Counted from the stretch's first letter, positions 42,614 to 52,333 are shown. The stretch is 64,000 bases of DNA from Stappia indica (GCF_009789575.1 NZ_CP046908.1:4183001-4247000), one strand, 5' to 3'. The notes: generated by a model from the letters alone, not told the origin. Numbers and translations are program-made.

Positions 42614-43861
42614 TCAGCGCGAGAGCGACAGGGCGGCGATGTCGATCTCCGGCGCGCGGCCGTCGACCAGATCGGCGATCACCCGGCCCGAGCCGCAGGC
42701 CATGGTCCAGCCGAGCGTACCGTGGCCGGTGTTGAGGAACAGCCGGCCAATGCCGGAGGGGCCGACATAGGGCGGGCCGTCCGGCGTCATCGGCCGGTGG
42801 CCGCACCAGAAGCTCGCCTCCGCCGGGTCGGCGCTGCCGCCGAACAGATCGCCGAAGGAATGTTCCAGCGCTGCCCGCCGCGCCGGGCGCAGCGCCGTGT
42901 CGAAGCCGCCGAGCTCCGCCGTGCCGCCGACGCGGATGCGCGAGCCGAGACGGGTGATCGCGGTCTTGTAGGTCTCGTCCATGACGGTGGAGACCGGCGC
43001 CCGCGCCGCGTCGCGGATCGGGATGGTGAGCGAATAGCCCTTCACCGGATAGATCGGCAGCTTGATCCCCAGCGGGCGCAGGGCAGCCGGCGAATGGGCG
43101 GCCAGCGCCAGCACATAGGCATCGGCCTTGCGGGTGCCTTTCGAGGTCAGGACCTCGGAGATCTCGTTGCCTTCGCGCGAAAAGCCGATGAACTGCGTGC
43201 CGAAGGAAAAGCGCACGCCGAGGCTTGCTGCCATCTCGGCAAGGCGGGTGGTGAACATCTGGCAGTCGCCGGTCTCGTCGTCCGGCAGGCGCAGGCCGCC
43301 GGCGAAATCGGCCTTGGCGTGGGCGAGCGCGGGTTCTGCGGCGATGCAGCCCTCGCGGTCGAGCACCTCGCAGGGGACGCCGAACTGGCGCAGCACGTCG
43401 ACATCCTTGGCGACGCCGTCGAGCTGGCTTGCCGAGCGGAACAGCTGCAGCGTGCCGAGGCTGCGCCCGTCATAGGCGATGCCGGTCTCCTCGCGAAGCG
43501 CGCGCAAAAGGTCGCGGCTGTATTCGGCGATCGGCACCATGCGCGCCTTGTTCACCGCATAGCGCGCCGAGGTGCAGTTGCGCAGCATCTTCAGCATCCA
43601 GCCCCACATGGCGGGATCGGCTTTCGGCCGCACCACCAGCGGGCCGTGCCGCATGGTCAGCCAGCCGAGCGCCTTGAGCGGCACGCCGGGACCGGCCCAG
43701 GGGGCGGAATAGCCGGGCGAGACCTGGCCGGCATTGGCGAAGCTCGTTTCCATGCCTGCCGCCTCGCGGCGCTCGATCACCTCGACCTCGTGGCCGGCGC
43801 GGGCGAGATACCAGGCGGTCGCCACTCCGATGACGCCGCCGCCGAGAACCAGAACCTTCAT
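42614..43861 (-). CDS. dadA: D-amino acid dehydrogenase small subunit (DadA)
   Basis: 415 residues. FAD-binding Rossmann motif VLGGGVIGVATAWYLARAG at the N-terminus; DAO-type features ETSFANAGQVSPGYSAPWA and C-terminal LNTGHGTLGWTMACGSG are typical of DadA. The enzyme oxidises D-amino acids at the membrane and passes electrons to the respiratory chain. No alanine racemase gene (dadX) is adjacent; instead a TauE/SafE permease lies 28 bp downstream in coordinates, upstream in transcription. Confidence 0.93.
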   Translation of the reverse strand: MKVLVLGGGVIGVATAWYLARAGHEVEVIERREAAGMETSFANAGQVSPGYSAPWAGPGVPLKALGWLTMRHGPLVVRPKADPAMWGWMLKMLRNCTSARYAVNKARMVPIAEYSRDLLRALREETGIAYDGRSLGTLQLFRSASQLDGVAKDVDVLRQFGVPCEVLDREGCIAAEPALAHAKADFAGGLRLPDDETGDCQMFTTRLAEMAASLGVRFSFGTQFIGFSREGNEISEVLTSKGTRKADAYVLALAAHSPAALRPLGIKLPIYPVKGYSLTIPIRDAARAPVSTVMDETYKTAITRLGSRIRVGGTAELGGFDTALRPARRAALEHSFGDLFGGSADPAEASFWCGHRPMTPDGPPYVGPSGIGRLFLNTGHGTLGWTMACGSGRVIADLVDGRAPEIDIAALSLSR

Positions 43862-43889
43862 GACTTGACTGCCCGATGTTGCGGCACCC

Positions 43890-44633
43890 TCAGGAGAAGA
43901 GGCGCCAGAAGAAGACGATACTCATCACCGTGCCGACCGTGATGACGATGGCCCGCACTGCCTGTCGCGGCAGGGCCTTGGCCACCGGCGCGCCGGCATA
44001 GCCGCCGATGGTGGCGGCGACCATCATCAGCACGGCCTGCGGCCAGCTGACGAGACCGGCCGCGGCGAAGGTCGCGACCGAAATGGCGGAAAGGACGAAG
44101 GAGAGGGCGGTCTTGAGCCCGTTCATGGCGTTGAGATCGCGCATGCCCCACAGCGAGAACAGCGCCAGCAGCACGATGCCGAGGCCGCCGTTGAAATAAC
44201 CGCCATAGATCGACACGAGGATCGTGCCAACAGGCCCGCCGGGCGCAAGCCGGCGGCGGCGCGCCCAGCCCTGCAGCCGGTCGCCGAAGGCGAAGGCGAG
44301 CGTTGCAAGCAGCAGCAGGAAGGGGACGACGGCCGAGAAGGCCTCGTTGGAGGAGACCAGCAGCAGCAGCGAGCCGATGAAGCCGCCGACCGCGGTGGCG
44401 ATAACGACCTTGGCAAGAAGCGCCCGGTCGAGGGCGGCGATCTCCTTGCGAAAGCCGGCGACGCCGCCGAGATAGCCGGGAAGCACGGCGACCGCGCTGG
44501 TCGCATTGGCCGCGACCACCGGCACGCCGGTAAAGACGAGCGCGGGGAAGGTCAGGAACGTGCCGCCTCCCGCGATCGTGTTGAGCATGCCGGCGGCGAA
44601 CGCGGCCGCCGCCAGCACCATGTAGTCGAGCAT
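43890..44633 (-). CDS. TauE/SafE-family membrane permease
   Basis: 247 residues, seven to eight membrane helices. Family hallmarks AAAFAAGMLNTIAGGGTFLTFP and SIYGGYFNGGLGI are present. Members export sulfite, sulfoacetate or other small anions. It is in the same direction as dadA with 28 bp between them, so the two may form an operon. The transported ion is unknown. Confidence 0.9.
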   Translation of the reverse strand: MLDYMVLAAAAFAAGMLNTIAGGGTFLTFPALVFTGVPVVAANATSAVAVLPGYLGGVAGFRKEIAALDRALLAKVVIATAVGGFIGSLLLLVSSNEAFSAVVPFLLLLATLAFAFGDRLQGWARRRRLAPGGPVGTILVSIYGGYFNGGLGIVLLALFSLWGMRDLNAMNGLKTALSFVLSAISVATFAAAGLVSWPQAVLMMVAATIGGYAGAPVAKALPRQAVRAIVITVGTVMSIVFFWRLFS

Positions 44634-44673
44634 GGGTGGGTGTCCTCTCTCTTGTCCCTTGCGCGGATTTCCC

Positions 44674-45240
44674 TCAGGCAGCCGAGGGGCCGGGCTCTTC
44701 CGGCCCGTTATATCCGCCGGCGCGATGGCGGTCTGCGCCTGCCAGGGCGCCATGCACCAGTTTCAGCACGGGACGGCGGCGCGCCGGCTCCGGCATCGCC
44801 TGCGCTGCCGTCTCGCCGGCCTCGCTGCCGCCATTGCCGCCGCTGCGGCGGGCCGCTTCCGGCTGGTAGTGCACCTTCTGCAGCACGATCCGCTCCTGGC
44901 GGCCGGAGGCGTCCGTCAGAACGAATTCCTCGCCCTCCGACAGGCCGAGCAGGGCCAGCCCCCGCCGGGTGGTGATCGGCAGGAACATGCCCATCGGCAT
45001 GGACAGGTGGTCGTGCGAGATCACCCGCGTGTCGGGCGTGCGGCCGTCGACGGCATAGGTGACGCGGCTGCTCAAGGTGGCGACCGTCTCCGGCACGTCC
45101 TCGCGGAAGACGATGGTGGCCGCCTCGATCTTGCGCTTGAGGATCGGCACGAGAGGGTCCTCGCGGCCGCGGCGGCGGTCGCGCATCACCTCGAGAATGG
45201 TGAAGTCCTTGGTGGTCAGGATGCAGGTGTCGATGGACAT
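44674..45240 (-). CDS. Rnk/GreA-GreB C-terminal domain protein
   Basis: 188 residues. The central part (about 50-125) has the GreA/GreB C-terminal FKBP-like fold: VTYAVDGRTPDTRVISHDH, PITTRRGLALLGLSEGEEF. No coiled-coil N-terminus for cleavage factor activity is evident. The last 60 residues are low-complexity and basic. Probably a regulator acting on RNA polymerase, related to Rnk. A second Rnk-like gene lies 170 bp upstream in transcription. Confidence 0.75.
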   Translation of the reverse strand: MSIDTCILTTKDFTILEVMRDRRRGREDPLVPILKRKIEAATIVFREDVPETVATLSSRVTYAVDGRTPDTRVISHDHLSMPMGMFLPITTRRGLALLGLSEGEEFVLTDASGRQERIVLQKVHYQPEAARRSGGNGGSEAGETAAQAMPEPARRRPVLKLVHGALAGADRHRAGGYNGPEEPGPSAA

Positions 45241-45409
45241 CGCAGGTCTCCAGCGCTCCGTCCGCGGAGCGGCAAAGGTGAAACGGATCGGAGTTCCCCT
45301 GGCCGCGTTCAGTCGCGGCACAGGGGTTAGGATCCTGCGATGAGACACCCTCCGAAAATCGCCAGCCGGTCGCGCGGCTTCGGCTCGGTGGTCGGTGCGG
45401 TGGCGGCAG

Positions 45410-45841
45410 TCATGCCGGCCGGGCCTCGGCCCCGGCCGGGACGGGGAGCTCGACGCTCTCCACGGTCAGCCGGTGGGTGCGCCCGTCCAGCGAGGTCCAG
45501 TCGATGGACTGGCCGGCGGACAGGCCGATCAAGGCGGCGCCGATCGGGGTGAGGACGGAGATCTTGCCCTCGGCGATATTGGCATCGCCCGGGAAGACCA
45601 GCGTCACGGTGCGGTCCTCGCCGGCATCGGTGGTGAAACGCAGCCGCGATCCCATGCGCACGACATCGGCGGAAATGCGCCGGTCGTCGACGACGCGGGC
45701 GCGGTCGAGCTCGCTCGCCAGCTGATCCGCGACAGCGGGATTGCGGGTGGAAATGGAGTCGGCAAGCCCGGACAGCCGCTCGTGGTCCGAGCGGGTCACG
45801 GTGATGGCGGGCTTGCGCTTCTTCTGGGTGGCTGGAGCCAT
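45410..45841 (-). CDS. rnk: Nucleoside diphosphate kinase regulator Rnk
   Basis: 143 residues starting MAPATQKKRKPAITVT; an in-frame ATG at 45850 is an alternative. Contains the Rnk N-terminal part (SDHERLSGLADSISTRNPAVADQL) and the GreA/GreB-type C-terminal domain (VLTPIGAALIGLSAGQSIDW). Rnk binds RNA polymerase and is linked to control of nucleotide and alginate metabolism in gammaproteobacteria; its role here is unknown. Confidence 0.87.
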   Translation of the reverse strand: MAPATQKKRKPAITVTRSDHERLSGLADSISTRNPAVADQLASELDRARVVDDRRISADVVRMGSRLRFTTDAGEDRTVTLVFPGDANIAEGKISVLTPIGAALIGLSAGQSIDWTSLDGRTHRLTVESVELPVPAGAEARPA

Positions 45842-46281
45842 TCTCGGCATCCTTGCAATGTTGTAAGGCCGCCGACGCACGAGAGCGCGCGTCGAGCGGT
45901 CATGATCTGTTGTGGGAAGTTGTTCGCCGCCTGTGTGGCCTGCTGTCTGCCCGTGAGGGGACGAGCCGGCCTGTGCCCCGCGGCCGGGGCGCGACGCGAC
46001 CTAGCCGGGGGTCAGTGTCCCGCGATGGGGCACACCCTGAAAATGGAAAGCAGGCGCGGAGCGGTCGTGTACATCCCCCGAAGGTCGGTGCTTGCGGGGA
46101 GAAAGTCAAGTCGTGGCTTTGCGGGATGCCGGACAAGGGGTGGATTCGCCTGCTCAGGCGAGCGCGCCTCGCGCCCCGCCGCGCCGGGAAGTCATCTAAC
46201 GCAGCGTCCGGCTGCACCTGCATTCAGGACATTGACAGGAGATTGACTCTGGCGCGCGAAACCGCTCTCATTCGAGGCGAC
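45842..46281. other. 440 bp intergenic region without a recognised gene
   Basis: Between the divergent rnk and btuB units. Contains the promoters for both; no conserved protein, RNA or clear promoter consensus was recognised. Confidence 0.5.
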
Positions 46282-46470
46282 AGAGGTTCCGGACATGTCC
46301 GGATGAAAAGGGAACACGGTGAGGCGTACCCAACAGGGACCGAAACCGTGGCTGCCCCCGCAACTGTGAACGGAGAGTGGACGTTCGAAGGCCACTGATC
46401 CTGCCGGCAAAGGCAGGGTTGGGAAGGTGAATGTCCGCGATGACCCGTGAGCCAGGAGACCTGCCCCTGT
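46282..46470 (+). ncRNA. Cobalamin (B12) riboswitch
   Basis: Conserved elements occur in order: AGAGGTTCC, GATGAAAAGGGAAC, GGCTGCCCCCGCAACTGT, CCACTGATC, GGGAAGGTGAATGTCCGC, GACCCGTGAGCC and the B12 box GCCAGGAGACCTGCC (46451-46465). It should repress btuB and the downstream transport genes when adenosylcobalamin or a related form is plentiful. The btuB start follows about 190 bp later. Confidence 0.97.
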
Positions 46471-46662
46471 CGGTCACCCGACCTTCGATACGGGGTGTGT
46501 CGAGGCGCGGCTTTCCGTTGAGGTGACACCCGAAAACCGCCTGCGCCCGCAGGCCGCTTCCTTGCGTCTTCGCGCGGGGGGGCGCGCCCGCGTTCGCCGG
46601 CTCGTGCCGTATCGCGACGGAGCGCCGAGGGGCGTTTCGGCGCACGTCAGGGGTGTGTCTGG

Positions 46663-48645
46663 ATGAGTTCGATTTTGCGTGGCGCCTTGCGCGCCGGGCC
46701 GTTGGCTGCCGTGGTTGGGGCCGGAATGGGAGCTGTCGTGGGTGCGGCGCCGGGCGATGCCCGTGCCCAGGGCTTTGAAGAGGAACCGACGCAGCTTCGC
46801 CGGATCGTCGTGTCGGCCGGGCGCACGCCGGTCGCCGCCGAGGCCGTGGGCCGGGCGCATACGGTGATCACCGGTGAGGAGCTGGAGACGACGCAGACGC
46901 GCTATGTCGCCGATGCGCTGCGCAAGGTGCCGGGCCTTGCCGTGTCTCGCACCGGCGGCAATGGCGGCATGACGCAGATCCGCATCCGCGGCTCGGAAGC
47001 CAACCATGTGCTGGTGCTGATCGACGGCGTCGAGGTGGCGGCGACCTCCAGCGGCGAGTTCGACTTCGGCGGGCTGCAGGTCGCCGATATCGACCGGATC
47101 GAGGTGCTGCGCGGCCCGCAAAGCGCCATCTACGGCTCCAATGCCAGCTCCGGCGTGATCGCCATCACCACCAAGGGCGGCATCCGCAACGACCTGGAAA
47201 TCACCGGCCGGACCGAGCTGGGCACCGACAAGACGGTGGCCGGGCATGTGGGCGTGCGCGGCGGCGGCGAGAGATACGACATCGCGGTCTCCGGCGCCTG
47301 GCGCCAGAACGAAGGTTTCAACATCTCGCAGTTCGGCTCGGAAAAGGACGGCGACCGCAACGCCACGCTGAACGGCCGCTTCAACTGGGACATCACCGAC
47401 GCCCTGAGCCTCGACCTCAGCGCCCGCTATGTCGACCGCAAGTCGGACACGGACGACCAGGACTCCGCCTGGCCGCCGACGCCGACCGAAGGCCTCGTCA
47501 TCGACACGCCCGGCCACAACGCGACGAAGGAGTTCTACACCGGCGTCGGCCTGTCCTGGTCGCTGTTCGACGACCGCCTGGTGCAGAAGGCGCGCGCCGA
47601 ATACACCGGCCTGGAGCGCCGCGGCCTCAACGGCGGCAGCATGAACGGCAATGACGACCGCCGGCTGCACCTGAGCTATCAGGCGACGGTGACGGCGGCG
47701 ACGCCGGACTTCCTCGATGCCGAGCACAGCCTGACGGGTGCCATCGAATGGGAGCGCGAGCACTACAAGAACGCGTTTCCCGCCTTCGATCCCTCGCAGA
47801 TCCCCGGCAAGCAGCGCGACCTGACCAGCTATGTCGCCGAGTATCGCGGCGAGTTCCTCGACGCCCTGTTCTTCAGTGCGGGCCTGCGCTACGACCGCAA
47901 CGACCAGTTCAAGGACACGCTGACCTACAGCGCCAGCGCCGCCTATCAGCTGCACGAGACCGGCACGCGGTTCCACGCCTCCGTCGGCACCGGCGTCACC
48001 AACCCGACCTTTTCCGAGCAGTTCGGCTTCATCCCGGCGACCTTCACCGGCAACCCGAACCTGCAGCCGGAGAAGAACTTCGCCTGGGACATCGGCATCG
48101 AGCAACGGTTCTGGGACGGGCGGGCGGTCGCCGACGTGACCTATTTCAACGAGCGGCTGGAAGACGAGATCTGGACGCCGTGGGTGCCGGGCGTCGGCTC
48201 CTCGCCGGCCAACATGGCGGGCATCAGCCGGCGCCAGGGCATCGAGGTGTCGCTTGGCGTCGAGCTGCTGGCCGACCTCTACGCCAAGGGCACCTACACC
48301 TATCTCGATGCGACCGAGCCCACAGGCCTGCAGGAGGTGCGAAGGCCCAAGCACTCGGCCTCGCTCAGCCTGACCTATGCCTTCCATGACGGGCGCGGCA
48401 ACCTCTTCCTCGACACGATCTTCAACGGCCGGATGAAGGACAGCGAGTTCATCAGCGCAACGCCGCAGACCCGGGTGACGCTGTCCGAGTATTTCCTCGT
48501 CAATGTCGGTGCCGACTACAAGGTCTCCGACAATTTCACGCTCTACGGCCGGGTCGAGAACCTGCTCGATCAGCAGTACCAGGAAGTCTACAGCTACAAC
48601 TCACAAGGATTGACCGCCTATGCGGGCATCAAGGCAAGCTTCTGA
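46663..48645 (+). CDS. btuB: TonB-dependent outer-membrane cobalamin receptor BtuB
   Basis: 660 residues with a signal peptide (cleavage near ARAQ, residue 36). The TonB box is in RRIVVSAGRTPV; the plug domain has KVPGLAVSRTGGNGGMTQIRIRG and IEVLRGPQSAIYGSNASSGV; the remainder forms the beta-barrel ending in YAGIKASF with the terminal Phe. It imports vitamin B12 using TonB energy. Riboswitch control and downstream btuFCD genes support the substrate. Its 3' end overlaps btuF by 26 bases. Confidence 0.95.
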   Translation: MSSILRGALRAGPLAAVVGAGMGAVVGAAPGDARAQGFEEEPTQLRRIVVSAGRTPVAAEAVGRAHTVITGEELETTQTRYVADALRKVPGLAVSRTGGNGGMTQIRIRGSEANHVLVLIDGVEVAATSSGEFDFGGLQVADIDRIEVLRGPQSAIYGSNASSGVIAITTKGGIRNDLEITGRTELGTDKTVAGHVGVRGGGERYDIAVSGAWRQNEGFNISQFGSEKDGDRNATLNGRFNWDITDALSLDLSARYVDRKSDTDDQDSAWPPTPTEGLVIDTPGHNATKEFYTGVGLSWSLFDDRLVQKARAEYTGLERRGLNGGSMNGNDDRRLHLSYQATVTAATPDFLDAEHSLTGAIEWEREHYKNAFPAFDPSQIPGKQRDLTSYVAEYRGEFLDALFFSAGLRYDRNDQFKDTLTYSASAAYQLHETGTRFHASVGTGVTNPTFSEQFGFIPATFTGNPNLQPEKNFAWDIGIEQRFWDGRAVADVTYFNERLEDEIWTPWVPGVGSSPANMAGISRRQGIEVSLGVELLADLYAKGTYTYLDATEPTGLQEVRRPKHSASLSLTYAFHDGRGNLFLDTIFNGRMKDSEFISATPQTRVTLSEYFLVNVGADYKVSDNFTLYGRVENLLDQQYQEVYSYNSQGLTAYAGIKASF

Positions 48646-49522
48646 CGCGAAGCGGGCGGCGGCGAGGGGTGTCCTCGCCGCCCTGCTGGCGCTGTCGTTT
48701 CCGGCCCCTGCCGCTCTGGCGGCAGGCGATGCGCCCCGGCGCGTCGTCTCGATGAACCTGTGCACCGACCAGATCGCCATGCTGGTGGCAGCGCCCGGCC
48801 AGCTGGTCTCGGTGTCCTATCTGGCGGCGAGGCCCGATGTCTCCCTGATGAGCGGGCAGACGGCCGGGCTCGCCCTCAATCACGGGCTGGCGGAGGAGAT
48901 CCTGCGCCTCGACCCCGACCTGGTGATTGCCGGGACCTATACGCGGCGGGCGACGGTCAACCTGCTGCGGCGCCTGGGGCGCCGGGTGGAGGAGTTTGCT
49001 CCGGCGAACAGTTTTGCCGACATTCGCGAAAATGTCCGACGGATGGGCGATCTTCTCGGCCGCAAGGCACAGGCCGCGCGGCTGATCGCCGCCTTCGATG
49101 CGGAGGCGGGCGCCCTTGCCGCCGCACCGCCGGACGAAGATGCTCCGGTGCTCGGCTCCTTCGGCGCCAACAGCTACACCACCGGCGGCGGCACGCTGGA
49201 AAACGAGATCGTCGGCGCGGCGGGCCTGCGCCATCTCGGCGAGGAACTGGAGATCACCGGGACGACGCGGTTGCCGCTGGAGGCATTGGTGCTGGCCGAC
49301 CCGGACTATGTGCTGCTGTGGGAGCGCTCGCTCGGCGATCCTTCGCGCGCAGCGGAAATCCTGCGCCATCCGGTGCTGGATGCGCGCTTCGGCGGCGAGC
49401 GGCGGGTTTCCGCCGACAGCCGCGCCTGGATCTGCGGCACGCCGCTGACGCTGGAGGCGGTGGCAAAGCTGCGGGCGGAGATCGGCGGCCAAGCGTCGCT
49501 GCCCCGGGAGAGGGTGCAATGA
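48620..49522 (+). CDS. btuF: Cobalamin ABC transporter substrate-binding protein BtuF
   Basis: 300 residues with a signal peptide (cleavage near ALAAG). Type III periplasmic-binding fold: RRVVSMNLCTDQIAMLV, LDPDLVIAGTYTRRAT, and an alpha-helical backbone. The sequence is typical of iron-siderophore/B12 binding proteins; the B12 assignment comes from the riboswitch and operon. It starts 26 bases before the btuB stop, implying coupled translation. Confidence 0.9.
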   Translation: MRASRQASDAKRAAARGVLAALLALSFPAPAALAAGDAPRRVVSMNLCTDQIAMLVAAPGQLVSVSYLAARPDVSLMSGQTAGLALNHGLAEEILRLDPDLVIAGTYTRRATVNLLRRLGRRVEEFAPANSFADIRENVRRMGDLLGRKAQAARLIAAFDAEAGALAAAPPDEDAPVLGSFGANSYTTGGGTLENEIVGAAGLRHLGEELEITGTTRLPLEALVLADPDYVLLWERSLGDPSRAAEILRHPVLDARFGGERRVSADSRAWICGTPLTLEAVAKLRAEIGGQASLPRERVQ

Positions 49523-50517
49523 CCGCGGACCGGCGCTATCCGTTGCTGCTGGCCGGCCTTGGCCTGCTGGTCGTGCTGCTGTTCCTCGCCTCGCTCGGGA
49601 TCGGCCAGGTGTGGATCGATCCGCTGACGCTCGCCGCGGCGTTTCGCGACACGCAAAGCGCAGAGGCGCTGATCCTCGCCGAGATCCGCCTGCCGCGCAC
49701 GCTGCTGGGGGCGGCCATCGGCGCGATCCTCGGCCTGTCGGGGGCGGTGCTGCAGGGCTTCCTGCGCAATCCGCTGGCCGAGCCGGGCCTGCTCGGCATT
49801 TCCGCGAGTGCCTCGCTCGGCGCGGTGATCGCCATTTATGCCGGGCTGACGGCGCTGCACCCTTATGCGCTGCCGCTCTGCGCGCTGGCCGGGGCGCTGA
49901 TCGCGGTGATGCTGGTGCAGATGCTGGTGGGGCGCTCCGGCGATATTCTGGTCATCATCCTCGCCGGTGTCGCCCTGTCCTCGCTCGCCGGGGCGCTGAC
50001 CTCGCTGGCGCTGAACCTGGCGCCGAGCCCCTTTGCGGCGCTGGAAATCGTCTTCTGGATGCTCGGCTCGCTGACCGACCGCAGCCTCGTCCATGTCGGG
50101 CTGGCGCTGCCCTTCATCCTGGTCGGCGGCGCGATGCTGGCGCTGACGGGACGAGCGCTCGACGCGCTGGCGCTGGGGCCCGATGTCGCCCGCAGCCTCG
50201 GCGTCAACCTCGACCGCACCCGCGTGCTGGCGGTGGTGGGAACCGCTATCGGCGTCGGCGGGGCGACGGCGGTGAGCGGCGCCATCGGCTTCGTCGGGCT
50301 GATCGTGCCGCATCTGCTGCGCCCGCTCGTCGGCCACCGGCCCTCGCGCCTGCTGCCGGCCAGCGCGCTGGGCGGGGCGGCCTTCCTGCTGGCTGCCGAT
50401 ATCGCCGTGCGGGTGGTGATGCCGGACCGGGACCTGAAGCTCGGCGTCGTCACCGCCATTCTCGGCGCGCCGTTCTTCCTCTGGCTGCTGATCAGCCTGC
50501 GCAGGAGGACGGCATGA
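49519..50517 (+). CDS. btuC: FecCD/BtuC-family cobalamin permease
   Basis: 332 residues, about ten membrane helices. Conserved RLPRTLLGAAIGAILGLSG, NPLAEPGLLGIS and GAIGFVGLIVPHLLRPLVG motifs. Forms the inner-membrane channel for B12 with BtuD. ATGA overlaps at both ends link it to btuF and btuD. Confidence 0.94.
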   Translation: MTADRRYPLLLAGLGLLVVLLFLASLGIGQVWIDPLTLAAAFRDTQSAEALILAEIRLPRTLLGAAIGAILGLSGAVLQGFLRNPLAEPGLLGISASASLGAVIAIYAGLTALHPYALPLCALAGALIAVMLVQMLVGRSGDILVIILAGVALSSLAGALTSLALNLAPSPFAALEIVFWMLGSLTDRSLVHVGLALPFILVGGAMLALTGRALDALALGPDVARSLGVNLDRTRVLAVVGTAIGVGGATAVSGAIGFVGLIVPHLLRPLVGHRPSRLLPASALGGAAFLLAADIAVRVVMPDRDLKLGVVTAILGAPFFLWLLISLRRRTA

Positions 50518-51302
50518 TCCGTCTCGACTGCGAGAGCGTCGCCGTGCGCCGGGGCGCGCGCGAAACCCTGCGGGGGGTCTCGTTTTCCTGCGAGCGGCCG
50601 CAGCTTGTCGGCGTGATCGGCCCGAACGGGGCGGGCAAGTCGACCCTGATGCGGGCGATGACCGGATTGCAGCCCCACGCGGGCAGCATCCGCTGGGGGG
50701 GCTGCGAGCTGGCCGCGATGCCGGCAAGTGAACGCGCCCGGCTGATCGCCTACATGCCGCAGGAGCGGACGGTCCACTGGCCGATGGACTGTATCGAGGT
50801 GGTGCTGCTCGGGCGCCTGCCGCATCGCGGCGGCTTTGCCGCAGCCTCGGCCGAAGACCTGCGCCAGGCCCGCGAGGCGATGGAGCGAATGGACGTCATC
50901 GGCTTTGCCCGCCGGCCCTTCGACACGCTGTCGGGCGGCGAGCAGGCGCGGGTGCTGATCGCCCGGATGCTGGCGCAGGCCCCGCATGCCTGCATCGCCG
51001 ACGAGCCGGTGAACGGTCTCGACCCGGCGCACCAGATCGCCCTGATGCAGGTGCTGGCCGGGCTGGTGGCGGAAGGGCGCCCGGTCTTCGTGTCGCTGCA
51101 CGACCTGACGCTGGCGAGCCGGTGGTGCGACCGGCTGCTGCTGCTGGACGGCGGGCGGCTCGTTGCCGACGGGACGCCGGGCGAGGTGCTGGATGCCGAG
51201 CGTCTTGCCGGCGTCTACGGCATCCGCGCCGAACATATCGACATCGGGGGGCGGGCGTCCGTCGTCCCCAGCGATCTGATTGCCAGGGAGAGACCACGTT
51301 GA
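50514..51302 (+). CDS. btuD: Cobalamin ABC transporter ATPase
   Basis: 262 residues. Walker A GPNGAGKST, signature LSGGEQARVLIARML, Walker B CIADEPVNGLDP, and the switch His in SLHDLTLASRW. Powers BtuC. Ends overlapping the TTG start of the next gene. Confidence 0.93.
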   Translation: MIRLDCESVAVRRGARETLRGVSFSCERPQLVGVIGPNGAGKSTLMRAMTGLQPHAGSIRWGGCELAAMPASERARLIAYMPQERTVHWPMDCIEVVLLGRLPHRGGFAAASAEDLRQAREAMERMDVIGFARRPFDTLSGGEQARVLIARMLAQAPHACIADEPVNGLDPAHQIALMQVLAGLVAEGRPVFVSLHDLTLASRWCDRLLLLDGGRLVADGTPGEVLDAERLAGVYGIRAEHIDIGGRASVVPSDLIARERPR

Positions 51303-52327
51303 GCCTCATCGATATTCTCGCGGAACGGCTGGCCGACCGCGATGCCGGCTGGAGCATCGGCTCCTTCGGCGCCATTGCCGAGTTTCACCAGCGCGCCGAC
51401 GACGAACTGCTGGTCGACCGGCCGCAGGAGCTGTACCGGGTGACCGGCAAGGGCGGCATTCGCCTCGACATGTCGGCGCTGGGCGAGGCGAGGGCGGTGG
51501 CCTTCGAGACGCTGAGCCCGCGTGCGAACCGCTGGGGCCAGGGGCTGGCGCTCTGCCTGCCCGAGGAGCAGGCCGCGGTAACGCAAAGGGCGGTGCTGAG
51601 CGAGCTGGGGCCGGATGCGGACGCCTTGCGCGAGGAAGACCGGGAGGCGGTGCTCTTCGACATGGGGCTGGCCCAGCCGCAGGTCGAGTTCTGCATCCGC
51701 ACCAATGATCCGGAGCTGCTGGCGATCCTGCGGGAGACTGCCGGCCGCTCGGTGATGGATCCGCAGAACCCGGCGATGGCGGCGATCCTGCGGGCGCATC
51801 CGCACCGCATCGCCCGCTCGAAGCTGGGGCGGGTCGAGGTCTACCAGATGATCGGCGGGCCGGACACGGGCGGCGTCTCGCCCGACGGGCCGCATACCCA
51901 TGTGCTGCCCAAGCTCCTGCGCTCCGGCCGCACGCACTCGGCCAACACGCCGATCCCGCCGGGGCTGGTGCCCTGCGCCATGCTGCATCCGGCAAGCGCG
52001 GTGGCGGGGTCGCGGGGCGAGGACATCGCCTTCGACGCCGCCCGCCACGAGGCGTTCCAGGAGCTGCTGCGCCGGTATGGCCTGCCGGACTATGTGGCGA
52101 TCAAGGACAGGGTGCTCGACGCGCTGGAAGAGGGGATGGAGGACGCGCTGGCCGAGCCGGACAGCCGGCTGACCCGCACGGGCCTGCGCATCGCGCTGCG
52201 CCAGCTCGGCCGGCAGGCGGAGGCGGTCGGCCGGCCGAACCTTGCCAGCCGCATCGAGCGGCTGCGCCAGCGCTTCGACCGGCTGGAGGAGCCCGGCGAG
52301 GCGGACGAGGAGCGGCCGGGCCACTGA
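51299..52327 (+). CDS. Unknown protein coupled to the cobalamin uptake operon
   Basis: 342 residues from a TTG at 51299, overlapping the btuD stop by four bases, with GGAGAG upstream. I do not recognise a defined family. An ordered, soluble region (1-250) contains a histidine-rich segment SPDGPHTHVLPKLLRSGRTH (about 198-217) that could bind metal or a corrinoid. The C-terminal 90 residues are a charged helix-rich tail (LRIALRQLGRQAEAVGRPNL). The tight coupling and riboswitch control imply a job in cobalamin uptake, remodelling or use. No signal peptide, so probably cytoplasmic. Confidence 0.75.
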   Translation: MSLIDILAERLADRDAGWSIGSFGAIAEFHQRADDELLVDRPQELYRVTGKGGIRLDMSALGEARAVAFETLSPRANRWGQGLALCLPEEQAAVTQRAVLSELGPDADALREEDREAVLFDMGLAQPQVEFCIRTNDPELLAILRETAGRSVMDPQNPAMAAILRAHPHRIARSKLGRVEVYQMIGGPDTGGVSPDGPHTHVLPKLLRSGRTHSANTPIPPGLVPCAMLHPASAVAGSRGEDIAFDAARHEAFQELLRRYGLPDYVAIKDRVLDALEEGMEDALAEPDSRLTRTGLRIALRQLGRQAEAVGRPNLASRIERLRQRFDRLEEPGEADEERPGH

Positions 52328-52333
52328 AGCCTG

